Position numbers and translations under genes: made by a program. From Lentisphaeria bacterium (GTDB taxonomy: Bacteria > Verrucomicrobiota > Lentisphaeria > Victivallales > UBA1829), in assembly GCA_017504325.1 (NCBI GenBank), contig JAFVRL010000245.1, positions 1-6,646 of the forward strand: 6,646 bases of DNA. The letters are read 5' to 3'. This document shows, in pieces, positions 1 to 6,551 of the stretch. The notes under the pieces are model-generated. The model saw only the letters and a program-made list of their open reading frames with translations, made no database searches and was not told the DNA's origin. The first letter of the stretch is position 1, and each line of letters opens with the position of its first letter.

Positions 1-201
1 ACAGGCTCGGATCTTAACCAGAGGTTCTACAAGGCTGTATGTGCTCATCATCCCAATGTGAGATATTTCAACAGGCCCATGGATGGCTTTGAATACCTTG
101 CCTCCAGTCTGAGGCCCGGGGATGTGTTTGTGACCATGGGAGCCGGTGACAACTGGGTAGTAGGCAAAAAACTTTTTGAATATTTTGAGGCAAAAAAATG
201 A
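1..201 (+). CDS. murC: UDP-N-acetylmuramate--L-alanine ligase, C-terminal fragment
   Basis: The reading frame is open from the left edge to a TGA at 199-201 and gives the last 66 residues of a protein whose start lies outside the window. The tail has the pattern of the MurC C-terminal ligase domain: a GSDL segment at the start, then PGDVFVTMGAGDNW (fragment residues 39-52), which matches the PGD-hydrophobic-GAGD signature near the end of MurC. MurC is the cytoplasmic ATP-dependent enzyme that adds L-alanine to UDP-N-acetylmuramate, the first step of the peptide stem of peptidoglycan. The ATP-binding P-loop and central domain are not visible, so another Mur ligase such as Mpl cannot be fully excluded, but the GAGD tail favours MurC. 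The stop codon overlaps the yicC start in an ATGA, which implies cotranscription and likely translational coupling. Confidence 0.85.
   Translation, partial: TGSDLNQRFYKAVCAHHPNVRYFNRPMDGFEYLASSLRPGDVFVTMGAGDNWVVGKKLFEYFEAKK
187..190 (+). promoter_or_regulatory. Ribosome binding site of yicC inside the murC end
   Basis: GAGG lies 7 bases before the ATG at 198 and is embedded in the last codons of murC. It supports the ATG at 198 as the yicC start, so the two genes overlap by four bases (ATGA). Confidence 0.7.
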
Positions 202-1073
202 GAAGTATGACAGGTTTTGGCAGCGGTGAGTGCCGTACAGAAAATTCTTCCCGGCTTTTCCGTGTGGAGATCTCGTCAGTGAATCGCAAGCAGTTTGAAC
301 TGAAAGTAACTTTACCCAGAGAGATGCTTTTTTTGGAAAATGCCATACGCAAATGTGTAGGGGAAAAAGTCAGCCGCGGGGCTCTGCTCCTCCGGGCGGA
401 AGTGCTTACTTCCGCAGGGACAGCGGTCATGCCGCAGGTAAAGATCAATAAGGAAAATCTTGCTTCTCTGCGTAAGGAAATGGAAACTCTTGCCATGCCG
501 GAAAGTGCGTTCCAGAATATTTTAAGTGTTCCCGGGATCGTGGAACAGGTCAACGAAGACTCCTGTCAGGAAGAGAATGAAGCCGCCCTTCTGGAAGCCT
601 GCCGGAAAGCGGTGGATGCTCTTGTGAAGATGCGTACAACCGAAGGCGGACTTTTGAAAGAAGATCTTGCCGGAAGGATCAGTAATCTGGAAAATATGCT
701 GGCAAAAGTGGAGCCGGAGGCCGCCTTGCTTCCTGCGCAGGCAAAAGAACGGCTTTTGAAAAAACTTGCCGATGCTGGTTTGAGTGTGGATATCAATGAT
801 GAAAGAGTCCTGCGGGAAGTGGTGATCTTTGCGGATAAACTGGATGTAAATGAAGAGATCACAAGATTGAAAAGTCATTTTGTCCATTTCCGTTCTTTCC
901 TTGCCAATGAAAAAGAGGCATTGGGACGGAATATGGATTTCCTTACCCAGGAGATTTTCCGGGAGATCAATACTCTCGGCAACAAGACCGGCAGTACTTC
1001 CATTTCCCCGGTGATCGTACAGATGAAGGCGGAAGCGGAAAAAATCCGGGAACAGGTACAGAATGTAGAATAA
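198..1073 (+). CDS. yicC: YicC/YloC-family endoribonuclease
   Basis: This is a full-length 291-residue member of the YicC/YloC family, close to the family's usual length of about 290. The N-terminal signature MRSMTGFG opens the YicC_N domain (about residues 1-155). The C-terminal DUF1732 domain (about 205-291) has FADKLDVNEEITRLKSHF (211-228), GRNMDFLTQEIFREINTL (243-260) and the closing KAEAEKIREQVQNVE (277-291), all highly conserved in the family. E. coli YicC and B. subtilis YloC are described as cytoplasmic endoribonucleases, YicC being linked to decay of the small RNA RyhB; the role here is inferred from the family. The usual N-(H/Q)-R motif near residue 29 reads N-R-K here. The start is fixed by GAGG 7 bases upstream and the conserved N-terminus. 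It overlaps murC by 4 bases and is followed 13 bases later by the acetyltransferase fusion. Confidence 0.95.
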   Translation: MRSMTGFGSGECRTENSSRLFRVEISSVNRKQFELKVTLPREMLFLENAIRKCVGEKVSRGALLLRAEVLTSAGTAVMPQVKINKENLASLRKEMETLAMPESAFQNILSVPGIVEQVNEDSCQEENEAALLEACRKAVDALVKMRTTEGGLLKEDLAGRISNLENMLAKVEPEAALLPAQAKERLLKKLADAGLSVDINDERVLREVVIFADKLDVNEEITRLKSHFVHFRSFLANEKEALGRNMDFLTQEIFREINTLGNKTGSTSISPVIVQMKAEAEKIREQVQNVE

Positions 1074-1086
1074 AAAAGGGAAAAAA

Positions 1087-3024
1087 ATGGATTGCTCTTC
1101 TTATAAATCGAATCCTCTTGCAGAACAGGTTTTTATCGACCAGCTGATCACCTCTTTATATGCCACTTATGCCGACGGGGATGCGATCAATCAGACTGAT
1201 GGAAACAATCTTCCCCGGGAATCGGAAATATTGGATATCCTGCGGGATCTTCTGGAACTTGTTTATCCGGGTTTTCAGGAAAAGGCCCACTATTCCGCTT
1301 CCAATCTGCGGTACAGTGTGGGGGAGATCCTTTCCCGGAGTTATTCGGGACTCAAAGACATCATCTTCCGTTCCCTGCAATACAGCTGCAAAGCTCTGGA
1401 AGGGGATAAATGTTCCTGCAACTGCGGGAAAATGGCAGATGATGCGGCAAGGTATCTGCTTGCCCGTCTTCCGGAGATCCGTAATACTCTCAAAAAAGAT
1501 GTGAAAGCGGCATTTGACGGTGATCCTGCGGCAAAGACTCATGCGGAGATCGTGTTGAGTTATCCCGGATTGAAGGCGATCACCATTCAGAGGATCGCCC
1601 ATTGCCTGTATGAGAAAAATGTACCCCTCATTCCCCGTATGATGGGGGAATATGCCCACCGGATCACCGGGATCGATATTCATCCCGGGGCTAAACTGGG
1701 GGAAAGCGTGTTTATTGACCACGGTACAGGGGTTGTGATCGGGGAAACGGCGGAGATCGGTTCCAATGTGAAGATCTATCAGGGCGTTACCATCGGGGCT
1801 CTTTCCTTTCCGAAAGATTCTGCCGGAAAGATCATTAAAGGGAATAAAAGACATCCCACTATTGAAGATGATGTGACTATTTATGCAGGGGCAACGATCC
1901 TGGGCCCCATTACCGTGGGTGCTTCTTCTGTTATCGGCGGGAATGCCTGGGTGACAGACGATGTGGAACCCGGTTCCAAGATCACCATTTCCCCGCCCAG
2001 TCAGACCATCCGGAAAAGCCGCAGAAGTGAAAAATGTGCCGTTTGCATGGCAAGCGGGATCGAGGAAAAAATGTACCGTGCTGCTCTTTCCGTGCTGAAA
2101 GACTCTCTGAAAGTACAGAAAGAGGAAGAGGTACTTCTGATTTTTGATGAAGGTACTGTATGTGTGGCGGAAGCCTTCCGCAAAGCCGGAAATGATGCGG
2201 GTATGATTGTCAATGAGTGCCGGATCACCGTTACCGCCTCCAATGGTTCCGATCCGGATGCAGAGACCTGTCAGAAGATGAAAAATGCTTCTGTGATCAT
2301 TGGTGCCACCACCAATTCCCTCACCCATTGTCATGCCATGACCATTGCCCGAAATCACGGGGCGAGGGCGGTGACATTGCCGGGGATCACCAGGGAACTT
2401 TTTGCCAGAAGTGTGCCGGAAGACGCGGTAAAGATGCGGGAAAATGGGGAAATGTTCCTGAAAGAACTTTCCGGAAAACACAAGTGTTTCCTTTCCACGG
2501 AGGAAGGGACACTTCTCACCTTTGAAACAGGAACAGTTCCTTTTGAAAGTGATGACGGATTTTTTGCAGAAAAAGGTATGGTGGGGAACATCCCCTCCGG
2601 TGAAGTTTTCGGGATCCCGGAAAATATGAGCGGAACTCTTGTTGTGGATGGATCCATTGCCGGATTTTCCTGGAAAAAAGGGATGGAAAAGGCAAAGATC
2701 CTTATTGAAAACAATATGGCAGTCAAGTTTGAAGGTACAAGAGGAAAAGAACTGGAAAAGGCTCTGGATATTGCCGGAAAAATGGGACGGAAAGTAGCAG
2801 AATTCGGGATCGGATTAAATAGTTCCCTTTCCCTTTCCGGTAATCTTCTGGAGGATGAAAAGGTAAAAGGAACCATCCATATAGCTTTCGGCAATGATGC
2901 GGGAATGGGTGGAAAAAATGATGTTCCTGTGCATATCGACTGTCTGGTGCAGAACCCCACACTGGAAGTGGATGGAAAGATCCTTATGGAAAAAGGGGTT
3001 TGGAAGATCGGGAAAGAGGGATGA
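1087..3024 (+). CDS. Serine O-acetyltransferase (EpsC-like) fused to M29/NicX-like metallo-domain
   Basis: This is one uninterrupted 645-codon frame with two recognisable proteins. Residues 1 to about 310 are a long, EpsC-type serine acetyltransferase, which makes O-acetylserine from serine and acetyl-CoA for cysteine synthesis. It has a helical N-terminal part, DGDP at 144-147, and a hexapeptide left-handed beta-helix from about 195. FIDHGTGVVIGETA (209-222) carries the catalytic Asp211-His212 pair, and His256 in KRHP matches the third active-site residue of CysE. Residues 329-645 resemble M29 aminopeptidases (AmpS/AmpT) and the related NicX dioxygenases: NIPSGEVF (501-508), AEFGIGLN (571-578), DEKVKGTIHIAFG (590-602) and HID (616-618). 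Glu506, Glu572, His598, His616 and Asp618 fit as metal ligands. The C-terminal reaction cannot be named; peptidase is the family default. Acetyltransferases of this family normally end after the beta-helix, so the fusion is unusual. An extra Cys cluster lies at 101-113 and a CxxC at 317-320. A weak AAGGGA site precedes the ATG. I am confident in both domain calls, less so that they form one natural polypeptide. Confidence 0.85.
   Translation: MDCSSYKSNPLAEQVFIDQLITSLYATYADGDAINQTDGNNLPRESEILDILRDLLELVYPGFQEKAHYSASNLRYSVGEILSRSYSGLKDIIFRSLQYSCKALEGDKCSCNCGKMADDAARYLLARLPEIRNTLKKDVKAAFDGDPAAKTHAEIVLSYPGLKAITIQRIAHCLYEKNVPLIPRMMGEYAHRITGIDIHPGAKLGESVFIDHGTGVVIGETAEIGSNVKIYQGVTIGALSFPKDSAGKIIKGNKRHPTIEDDVTIYAGATILGPITVGASSVIGGNAWVTDDVEPGSKITISPPSQTIRKSRRSEKCAVCMASGIEEKMYRAALSVLKDSLKVQKEEEVLLIFDEGTVCVAEAFRKAGNDAGMIVNECRITVTASNGSDPDAETCQKMKNASVIIGATTNSLTHCHAMTIARNHGARAVTLPGITRELFARSVPEDAVKMRENGEMFLKELSGKHKCFLSTEEGTLLTFETGTVPFESDDGFFAEKGMVGNIPSGEVFGIPENMSGTLVVDGSIAGFSWKKGMEKAKILIENNMAVKFEGTRGKELEKALDIAGKMGRKVAEFGIGLNSSLSLSGNLLEDEKVKGTIHIAFGNDAGMGGKNDVPVHIDCLVQNPTLEVDGKILMEKGVWKIGKEG
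2062..2073 (+). promoter_or_regulatory. Possible internal translation start for the M29-like half
   Basis: GAGG at 2062-2065 is followed after 5 bases by an ATG (2071) in frame with the fusion, at codon 329. Translation from here would give a 317-residue protein, about the length of a stand-alone M29-like aminopeptidase, and its first residues already match that family's N-terminal helix. The same bases encode Gly-Ile-Glu-Glu-Lys-Met, so the match to a ribosome site may be chance. A second in-frame ATG at 2047 has no comparable site. Confidence 0.35.
3016..3020 (+). promoter_or_regulatory. Ribosome binding site that decides the YggS start
   Basis: GAGGG lies within the last codons of the fusion gene. 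It is too close to the ATG at 3021 (zero to one base) but 6-7 bases from the ATG at 3027, so the start at 3027 is preferred over 3021 or a TTG at 3000. Confidence 0.65.
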
Positions 3025-3026
3025 AA

Positions 3027-3710
3027 ATGAGCAATATACATGACAATCTGAAAAAGATCCTTGATGAAATTTCTCTTGCTTCTGAAAAAGCGGACCGTGC
3101 AAAAGATTCTGTGAAACTTATCGCCGTATCCAAAACTTTTCCCGCCTCCGATATTCAGGATGCTTATGACTTCGGGCAGCGGCTTTTCGGGGAAAACCGT
3201 GTGGCGGAACTGGAAGGGAAAACTCCCGTTCTGCCTGCGGATATCCAATGGCATCTTATCGGCCACCTGCAAAGCAATAAAAGCATGAAGGCAGTGGAAA
3301 ACGCCTCCTGGATCCACTCTGTGGAGTCGGAAAAACTTGTCCGGCATATTGAGAAGGCGGCTTTACCTCTGGATAAAAAAATCAATATCCTTCTGGAAGT
3401 AAATGTTTCCGGAGAGGAAAGTAAATTCGGTCTCCACAGTTTTGAAGATGTGCTTTCCTGCGGGCTTCTTGCTATGGAAATGCCCCATATCGAGCTTATG
3501 GGGTTGATGACCATGGCTCCCTTTGAAGCTCCTGAAAAAGTTCTGCATGAAACATTTGCCGGATTGAGAGAGATGCGGGATAAACTGGAAATCTCTCTGG
3601 GAAAAAAATTGCCGGAACTTTCCATGGGAATGAGCGGAGATTACCGTATCGCTATTGAAGAAGGTGCCACCTTCGTCCGTATCGGAACAGCGATTTTCGG
3701 CGGAAGATAA
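3027..3710 (+). CDS. YggS/PLPBP-family pyridoxal phosphate homeostasis protein
   Basis: This is a 227-residue protein with the single TIM-barrel fold of alanine-racemase N-terminal type. It matches the YggS (E. coli), YlmE (Bacillus) and human PLPBP family in length and order of motifs: LIAVSKTFP with the PLP-binding Lys36, FGENRV (54-59), HLIGHLQSNK (76-85), EVNVSGEESKFG (124-135), GLMTMAP (159-165), then SMGMSGDY (199-206) and EEGATFVRIG (211-220), which line the phosphate pocket. The family binds PLP in the cytoplasm, has no established enzyme reaction, and keeps PLP and amino-acid pools balanced. The start at 3027 was chosen for spacing to GAGGG; an upstream ATG at 3021 would add two residues and overlap the previous stop. 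Only 2 bases separate it from the fusion gene, so coupling is likely. The next gene follows 14 bases later. Confidence 0.94.
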   Translation: MSNIHDNLKKILDEISLASEKADRAKDSVKLIAVSKTFPASDIQDAYDFGQRLFGENRVAELEGKTPVLPADIQWHLIGHLQSNKSMKAVENASWIHSVESEKLVRHIEKAALPLDKKINILLEVNVSGEESKFGLHSFEDVLSCGLLAMEMPHIELMGLMTMAPFEAPEKVLHETFAGLREMRDKLEISLGKKLPELSMGMSGDYRIAIEEGATFVRIGTAIFGGR

Positions 3711-3724
3711 AGGAATAAATATAT

Positions 3725-5092
3725 ATGGTTCTGGAAATTCCCTTTGACCCGGCTGCATTGAAAAACAACCGGGCGTATCTTATTGCCTCCTCCATTGTAA
3801 AAAGATTGCGTGAGGCCTCTTTCAGTGCTTATCTTGTCGGCGGATGTGTACGGGATATGGTCATGGGGAAGACTCCTTCGGACTTTGATGTGACTGCTTC
3901 CGCAACTCCGGAAGAGGTACAGAAACTTTTTCCCCATTGTGTTGGTGTGGGGGCGTCTTTCGGAGTAATGATCGTTGTGGAAGAATCCATGGAATTTGAG
4001 GTGGCAACATTCCGGGAGGAAAAGGATTATGAGGATGGCAGACGCCCGGAATTTATCCGTTACAGTAAAACGGTTGCCGAAGATGTTTCCCGCAGGGATT
4101 TTACAGTAAACGCTCTGCTTTTTGATCCGGAAAAAAATGTGATCCTTGACCATACCGGCGGTGTGGCGGATTTGAAAAAAGGTATTCTGCGGACTGTGGG
4201 AGAACCACTGACCCGTTTTTCCGAAGATTATTTAAGGATGCTGCGCGCTGTGCGGTTTGCGGTCAGACTGGATCTGGAGATGGATGAGGCAACGGCACAG
4301 GCAATAACGGTACTTGCGGAAAAGGTAAAATACCTTTCCGCGGAACGCATCCGGGATGAACTGGAAAAAATGCTGACGGGGAAAAATCCCCATAAGGCAT
4401 TTATTCTTCTTTCCCGTCTGGGAATATTGAAAGAAGTTCTGCCGGAAGTGGAGGATCTTCACGGTGTGGAACAGCCGCCAAAGTATCACCCGGAAGGGGA
4501 TGTATTCATTCATACCATGCTTCTGCTGGAGCATATTGCTTACTCCAATGCGGAAGTGGGGTGGAGTGCCTTGCTGCATGATGTGGGAAAAAAACATACA
4601 TACAGTGTGATCGACGGCCGCATCCGTTTTTTCGGACATGAGGAAAAAGGGGCGGAAATGGCAGAAAAGATCCTTCAGAGATTGAAACTTCCTGCAAAGA
4701 CCATTAAAAATGTGGTGAAAGCCATTGCCGGCCACATGAGATTTTCCCATGTGCAGATGATGCGGCAGAGTAAATGGCGTCAGTATCTTGCCGATCCCAA
4801 TTTCCCTCTTGAACTGGAACTGCACAGACTGGATTGTATGGCGTGTCATCAGATGGTGGATAATTACCTTGTGATGCTGGACAGGATCAATGAACTGGCT
4901 CTTTCCGGTATATCCCCTGTCCCCAAACCTCTTATTACCGGAAAAGATCTTCTGAAAATGGGGTTGAAACCTTCTCCGGAACTGGGAAAGATCCTGAAAA
5001 AAATAGAGGAATTGCAGCTGGAAGGCGTTATAAGTACAAGGGAAGAAGCATTGAATGAAGCAAAGAAACTTTTGCCGCCCTCAGGCTTCTGA
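3725..5092 (+). CDS. cca: tRNA nucleotidyltransferase (CCA-adding type) with HD domain
   Basis: This 455-residue class II nucleotidyltransferase builds or repairs the 3' CCA end of tRNA from CTP and ATP. The head domain shows LVGGCVRD (37-44), the metal-binding DFD (53-55), the flexible-loop region TFREEKDYEDGRRPEF (95-110), RRDFTVNA (123-130), and the nucleotide-selecting region EDYLRMLRAVRF (167-178). An HD domain follows, with His263, His285-Asp286, His305 and probably Asp370 as metal ligands; in this family it is linked to phosphatase or phosphodiesterase activity. The RNA-binding tail closes with a TGKDLL segment near 405. The loop between DxD and RRDF is present, which argues against a CC-only enzyme, but an A-adding enzyme or poly(A) polymerase cannot be ruled out by eye. 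AGGA lies 10 bases before the ATG, slightly long spacing. It is last in the plus-strand unit, and its final four codons overlap the end of the MATE gene on the other strand. Confidence 0.93.
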   Translation: MVLEIPFDPAALKNNRAYLIASSIVKRLREASFSAYLVGGCVRDMVMGKTPSDFDVTASATPEEVQKLFPHCVGVGASFGVMIVVEESMEFEVATFREEKDYEDGRRPEFIRYSKTVAEDVSRRDFTVNALLFDPEKNVILDHTGGVADLKKGILRTVGEPLTRFSEDYLRMLRAVRFAVRLDLEMDEATAQAITVLAEKVKYLSAERIRDELEKMLTGKNPHKAFILLSRLGILKEVLPEVEDLHGVEQPPKYHPEGDVFIHTMLLLEHIAYSNAEVGWSALLHDVGKKHTYSVIDGRIRFFGHEEKGAEMAEKILQRLKLPAKTIKNVVKAIAGHMRFSHVQMMRQSKWRQYLADPNFPLELELHRLDCMACHQMVDNYLVMLDRINELALSGISPVPKPLITGKDLLKMGLKPSPELGKILKKIEELQLEGVISTREEALNEAKKLLPPSGF

Positions 5093-5101
5093 TGTTTCTT
5101 T
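5062..5101. repeat. Inverted repeat at the convergent gene junction
   Basis: AAAGAAAC at 5062-5069 is the exact reverse complement of GTTTCTTT at 5094-5101. The 24-base interval holds a smaller GCC/GGC pair (5077-5079 with 5084-5086) around a CTCA loop. The repeat spans the 12-base overlap of the two convergent coding regions. It could serve as a weak two-way terminator, but the stem is AT-rich, the loop is long and no clean T-tract follows on either strand, so this is a tentative structural note. Confidence 0.25.
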
Positions 5102-6532
5102 TCTGTCCAGATCCACTACTTTGATCTTTTTCCATGCCCCTGTGTTTTTTCTCCATTGGATAATAAGAGCATCACAGACCACATAGAAGGTGATCCCTGC
5201 CGCCCAGGCAATGTAAATGGGGCCGGGGATGATCTTTGTGAAAATAAAGGTCATGGGTACCTGGATCATCCATACGGAAACGATCGCGAGGATCAACGGG
5301 ATCCTTGTATCTCCGGCTCCCCGCAGGGAGCCAGCGGTAATAAAACGCTGACCGTCATAGAAATTCTGGAAGATCTGGAGAATAAGGATGATCTTTACAA
5401 GGGGCAATACTTCACTTATTTTCAAGCCGTCACTGCTTTTGGGAGAAAAGAGTTTAATGAGAAATTCCGGGAAGAGAAGGTAAAGAATCGCAATAAAAAT
5501 AAAGTAAAGGGAAAGCATCCTTACGCATCTTTTACTGATCATTTCCGCTGTGGCAAGATCCCGTTCCCCAATGTATTTTCCTGTGAGAACGGAGGCGGAA
5601 TCCATCAGCCCCAGAAGAGGAATGAAGGCAATAAGGTTTATGGTCATGGCAAGTCCCGCCGCTGTCATGGCAAGATCCCCCAGACAGCCGAAGTAAAGAA
5701 GGACACAGGCAAATCCGGCACTTCTGATATTGGTCTGCAATCCGCCGGGTGCGCCGAAAAGAAACAGTTTTTTTACCGTATCAAAACGGAAGTGAAAATA
5801 CTTTCTTGATGCCCATATATCCTGTTTCTGTATGAGAAAAGCGGTGAGAGCAAAAAGAAAAGAGATGGCTCCTGCTGTGGAGATGGCGAGTCCCGCCCCT
5901 TTGATCCCCATGGCGGGAAGGCCGCATTTACCGAAGATCATGATGTAATTCAATGGGACGGAAATAAGACAGGTTCCGATTTTGGCTGCCGCCGTGATCC
6001 TGCTTCTTCCTGTTGCCGTGAAAAAGGTGAGGAACGGTGCTTCCATACAGGCGAAAGCGGCACTGGGAGTGAGGGCGGTAAAGTAGATGATCTCCCGTTC
6101 TTTTACTGCATCGGAAAGAGTTCCATACTGAAAGATCCAGGACCCGAAGGGCGGGAGAAATGCCAGAAGAAAAATGGATACCATACAGGCAAAATAAAAT
6201 CCGTTCCATGCCGATCTTACACATTCTTCTTTATTTTTATTTCCGAAATGCTGAGCAACGATTGTACCGGTAAAACCGGTTGTGATCACAAAAAAACAGC
6301 TGGAACAGTTGAAAAGCTGACTGCTTGCCACAGAAGCAGTCACATCCTCCAGCTGGAGTTTGGATAAGATGATACGGTTGCAGAGAAGCATAATGGTATT
6401 ACAGCCGTTCATAATGATGAGCGGCCAGGCAAGTTTCCATATATCTTTATAACCGCCTTTGCAGGTAAATTCGGCAGAAGCAAACATCCCGGTAAAATTC
6501 CGGAATATTTTATGAAAAAATGTTTGCTGCAT
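5081..6532 (-). CDS. MATE-family multidrug/cation antiporter
   Basis: This is a 483-residue, highly hydrophobic protein with about twelve predicted membrane segments in two halves, the usual size of MATE (NorM/DinF-like) transporters. Family-like stretches are TTGFTGTIVAQHFG (84-97), SVPLNYIMIFG (191-201), GIKGAGLAIST (209-219) in the first half, and GSLRGAGDTRIP (401-412) in the second half. MATE proteins sit in the inner membrane and expel drugs, metabolites or organic cations in exchange for Na+ or H+; the substrate here is unknown. The chosen ATG at 6532 begins MQQTFF and has GGAGG 12 bases upstream; a TTG at 6559 would add nine residues but has no ribosome site and overlaps the preceding gene. 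It lies 19 bases downstream of the mntP-like gene and is probably cotranscribed with it. Its last codons overlap the 3' end of cca on the opposite strand. Confidence 0.92.
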   Translation of the reverse strand: MQQTFFHKIFRNFTGMFASAEFTCKGGYKDIWKLAWPLIIMNGCNTIMLLCNRIILSKLQLEDVTASVASSQLFNCSSCFFVITTGFTGTIVAQHFGNKNKEECVRSAWNGFYFACMVSIFLLAFLPPFGSWIFQYGTLSDAVKEREIIYFTALTPSAAFACMEAPFLTFFTATGRSRITAAAKIGTCLISVPLNYIMIFGKCGLPAMGIKGAGLAISTAGAISFLFALTAFLIQKQDIWASRKYFHFRFDTVKKLFLFGAPGGLQTNIRSAGFACVLLYFGCLGDLAMTAAGLAMTINLIAFIPLLGLMDSASVLTGKYIGERDLATAEMISKRCVRMLSLYFIFIAILYLLFPEFLIKLFSPKSSDGLKISEVLPLVKIILILQIFQNFYDGQRFITAGSLRGAGDTRIPLILAIVSVWMIQVPMTFIFTKIIPGPIYIAWAAGITFYVVCDALIIQWRKNTGAWKKIKVVDLDRKETSEA

Positions 6533-6544
6533 CTCTGTTTTTGA

Positions 6545-6549
6545 CCTCC
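6545..6549 (-). promoter_or_regulatory. Ribosome binding site of the MATE gene
   Basis: GGAGG on the minus strand is the strongest Shine-Dalgarno match in the window. It sits 12 bases from the ATG at 6532, longer than usual, and lies in the short gap after the upstream stop codon. It falls downstream of the alternative TTG at 6559 and so argues against that longer start. Confidence 0.6.
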
Positions 6550-6551
6550 GT

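Noticed and set aside
1156..2481. Long open frame of 441 codons on the minus strand inside the acetyltransferase fusion
   Set aside because: It is the antisense shadow of a clearly conserved plus-strand gene. Its translation has no recognisable domain and is rich in residues typical of antisense frames.
3000..3026. Longer starts for the YggS-like gene (TTG at 3000, ATG at 3021)
   Set aside because: Family members begin close to the MSNIHDNL segment, and only the ATG at 3027 is well spaced from GAGGG.
2355..3347. Minus-strand frame of 330 codons across the fusion and YggS genes
   Set aside because: It crosses the boundary of two well-supported plus-strand genes and has no family-like motif, so it is a shadow frame.
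5156..5809. Plus-strand frame of 217 codons opposite the MATE gene
   Set aside because: The translation is low-complexity and hydrophilic, the mirror of a membrane protein, with no motif; the minus-strand MATE frame explains the region.
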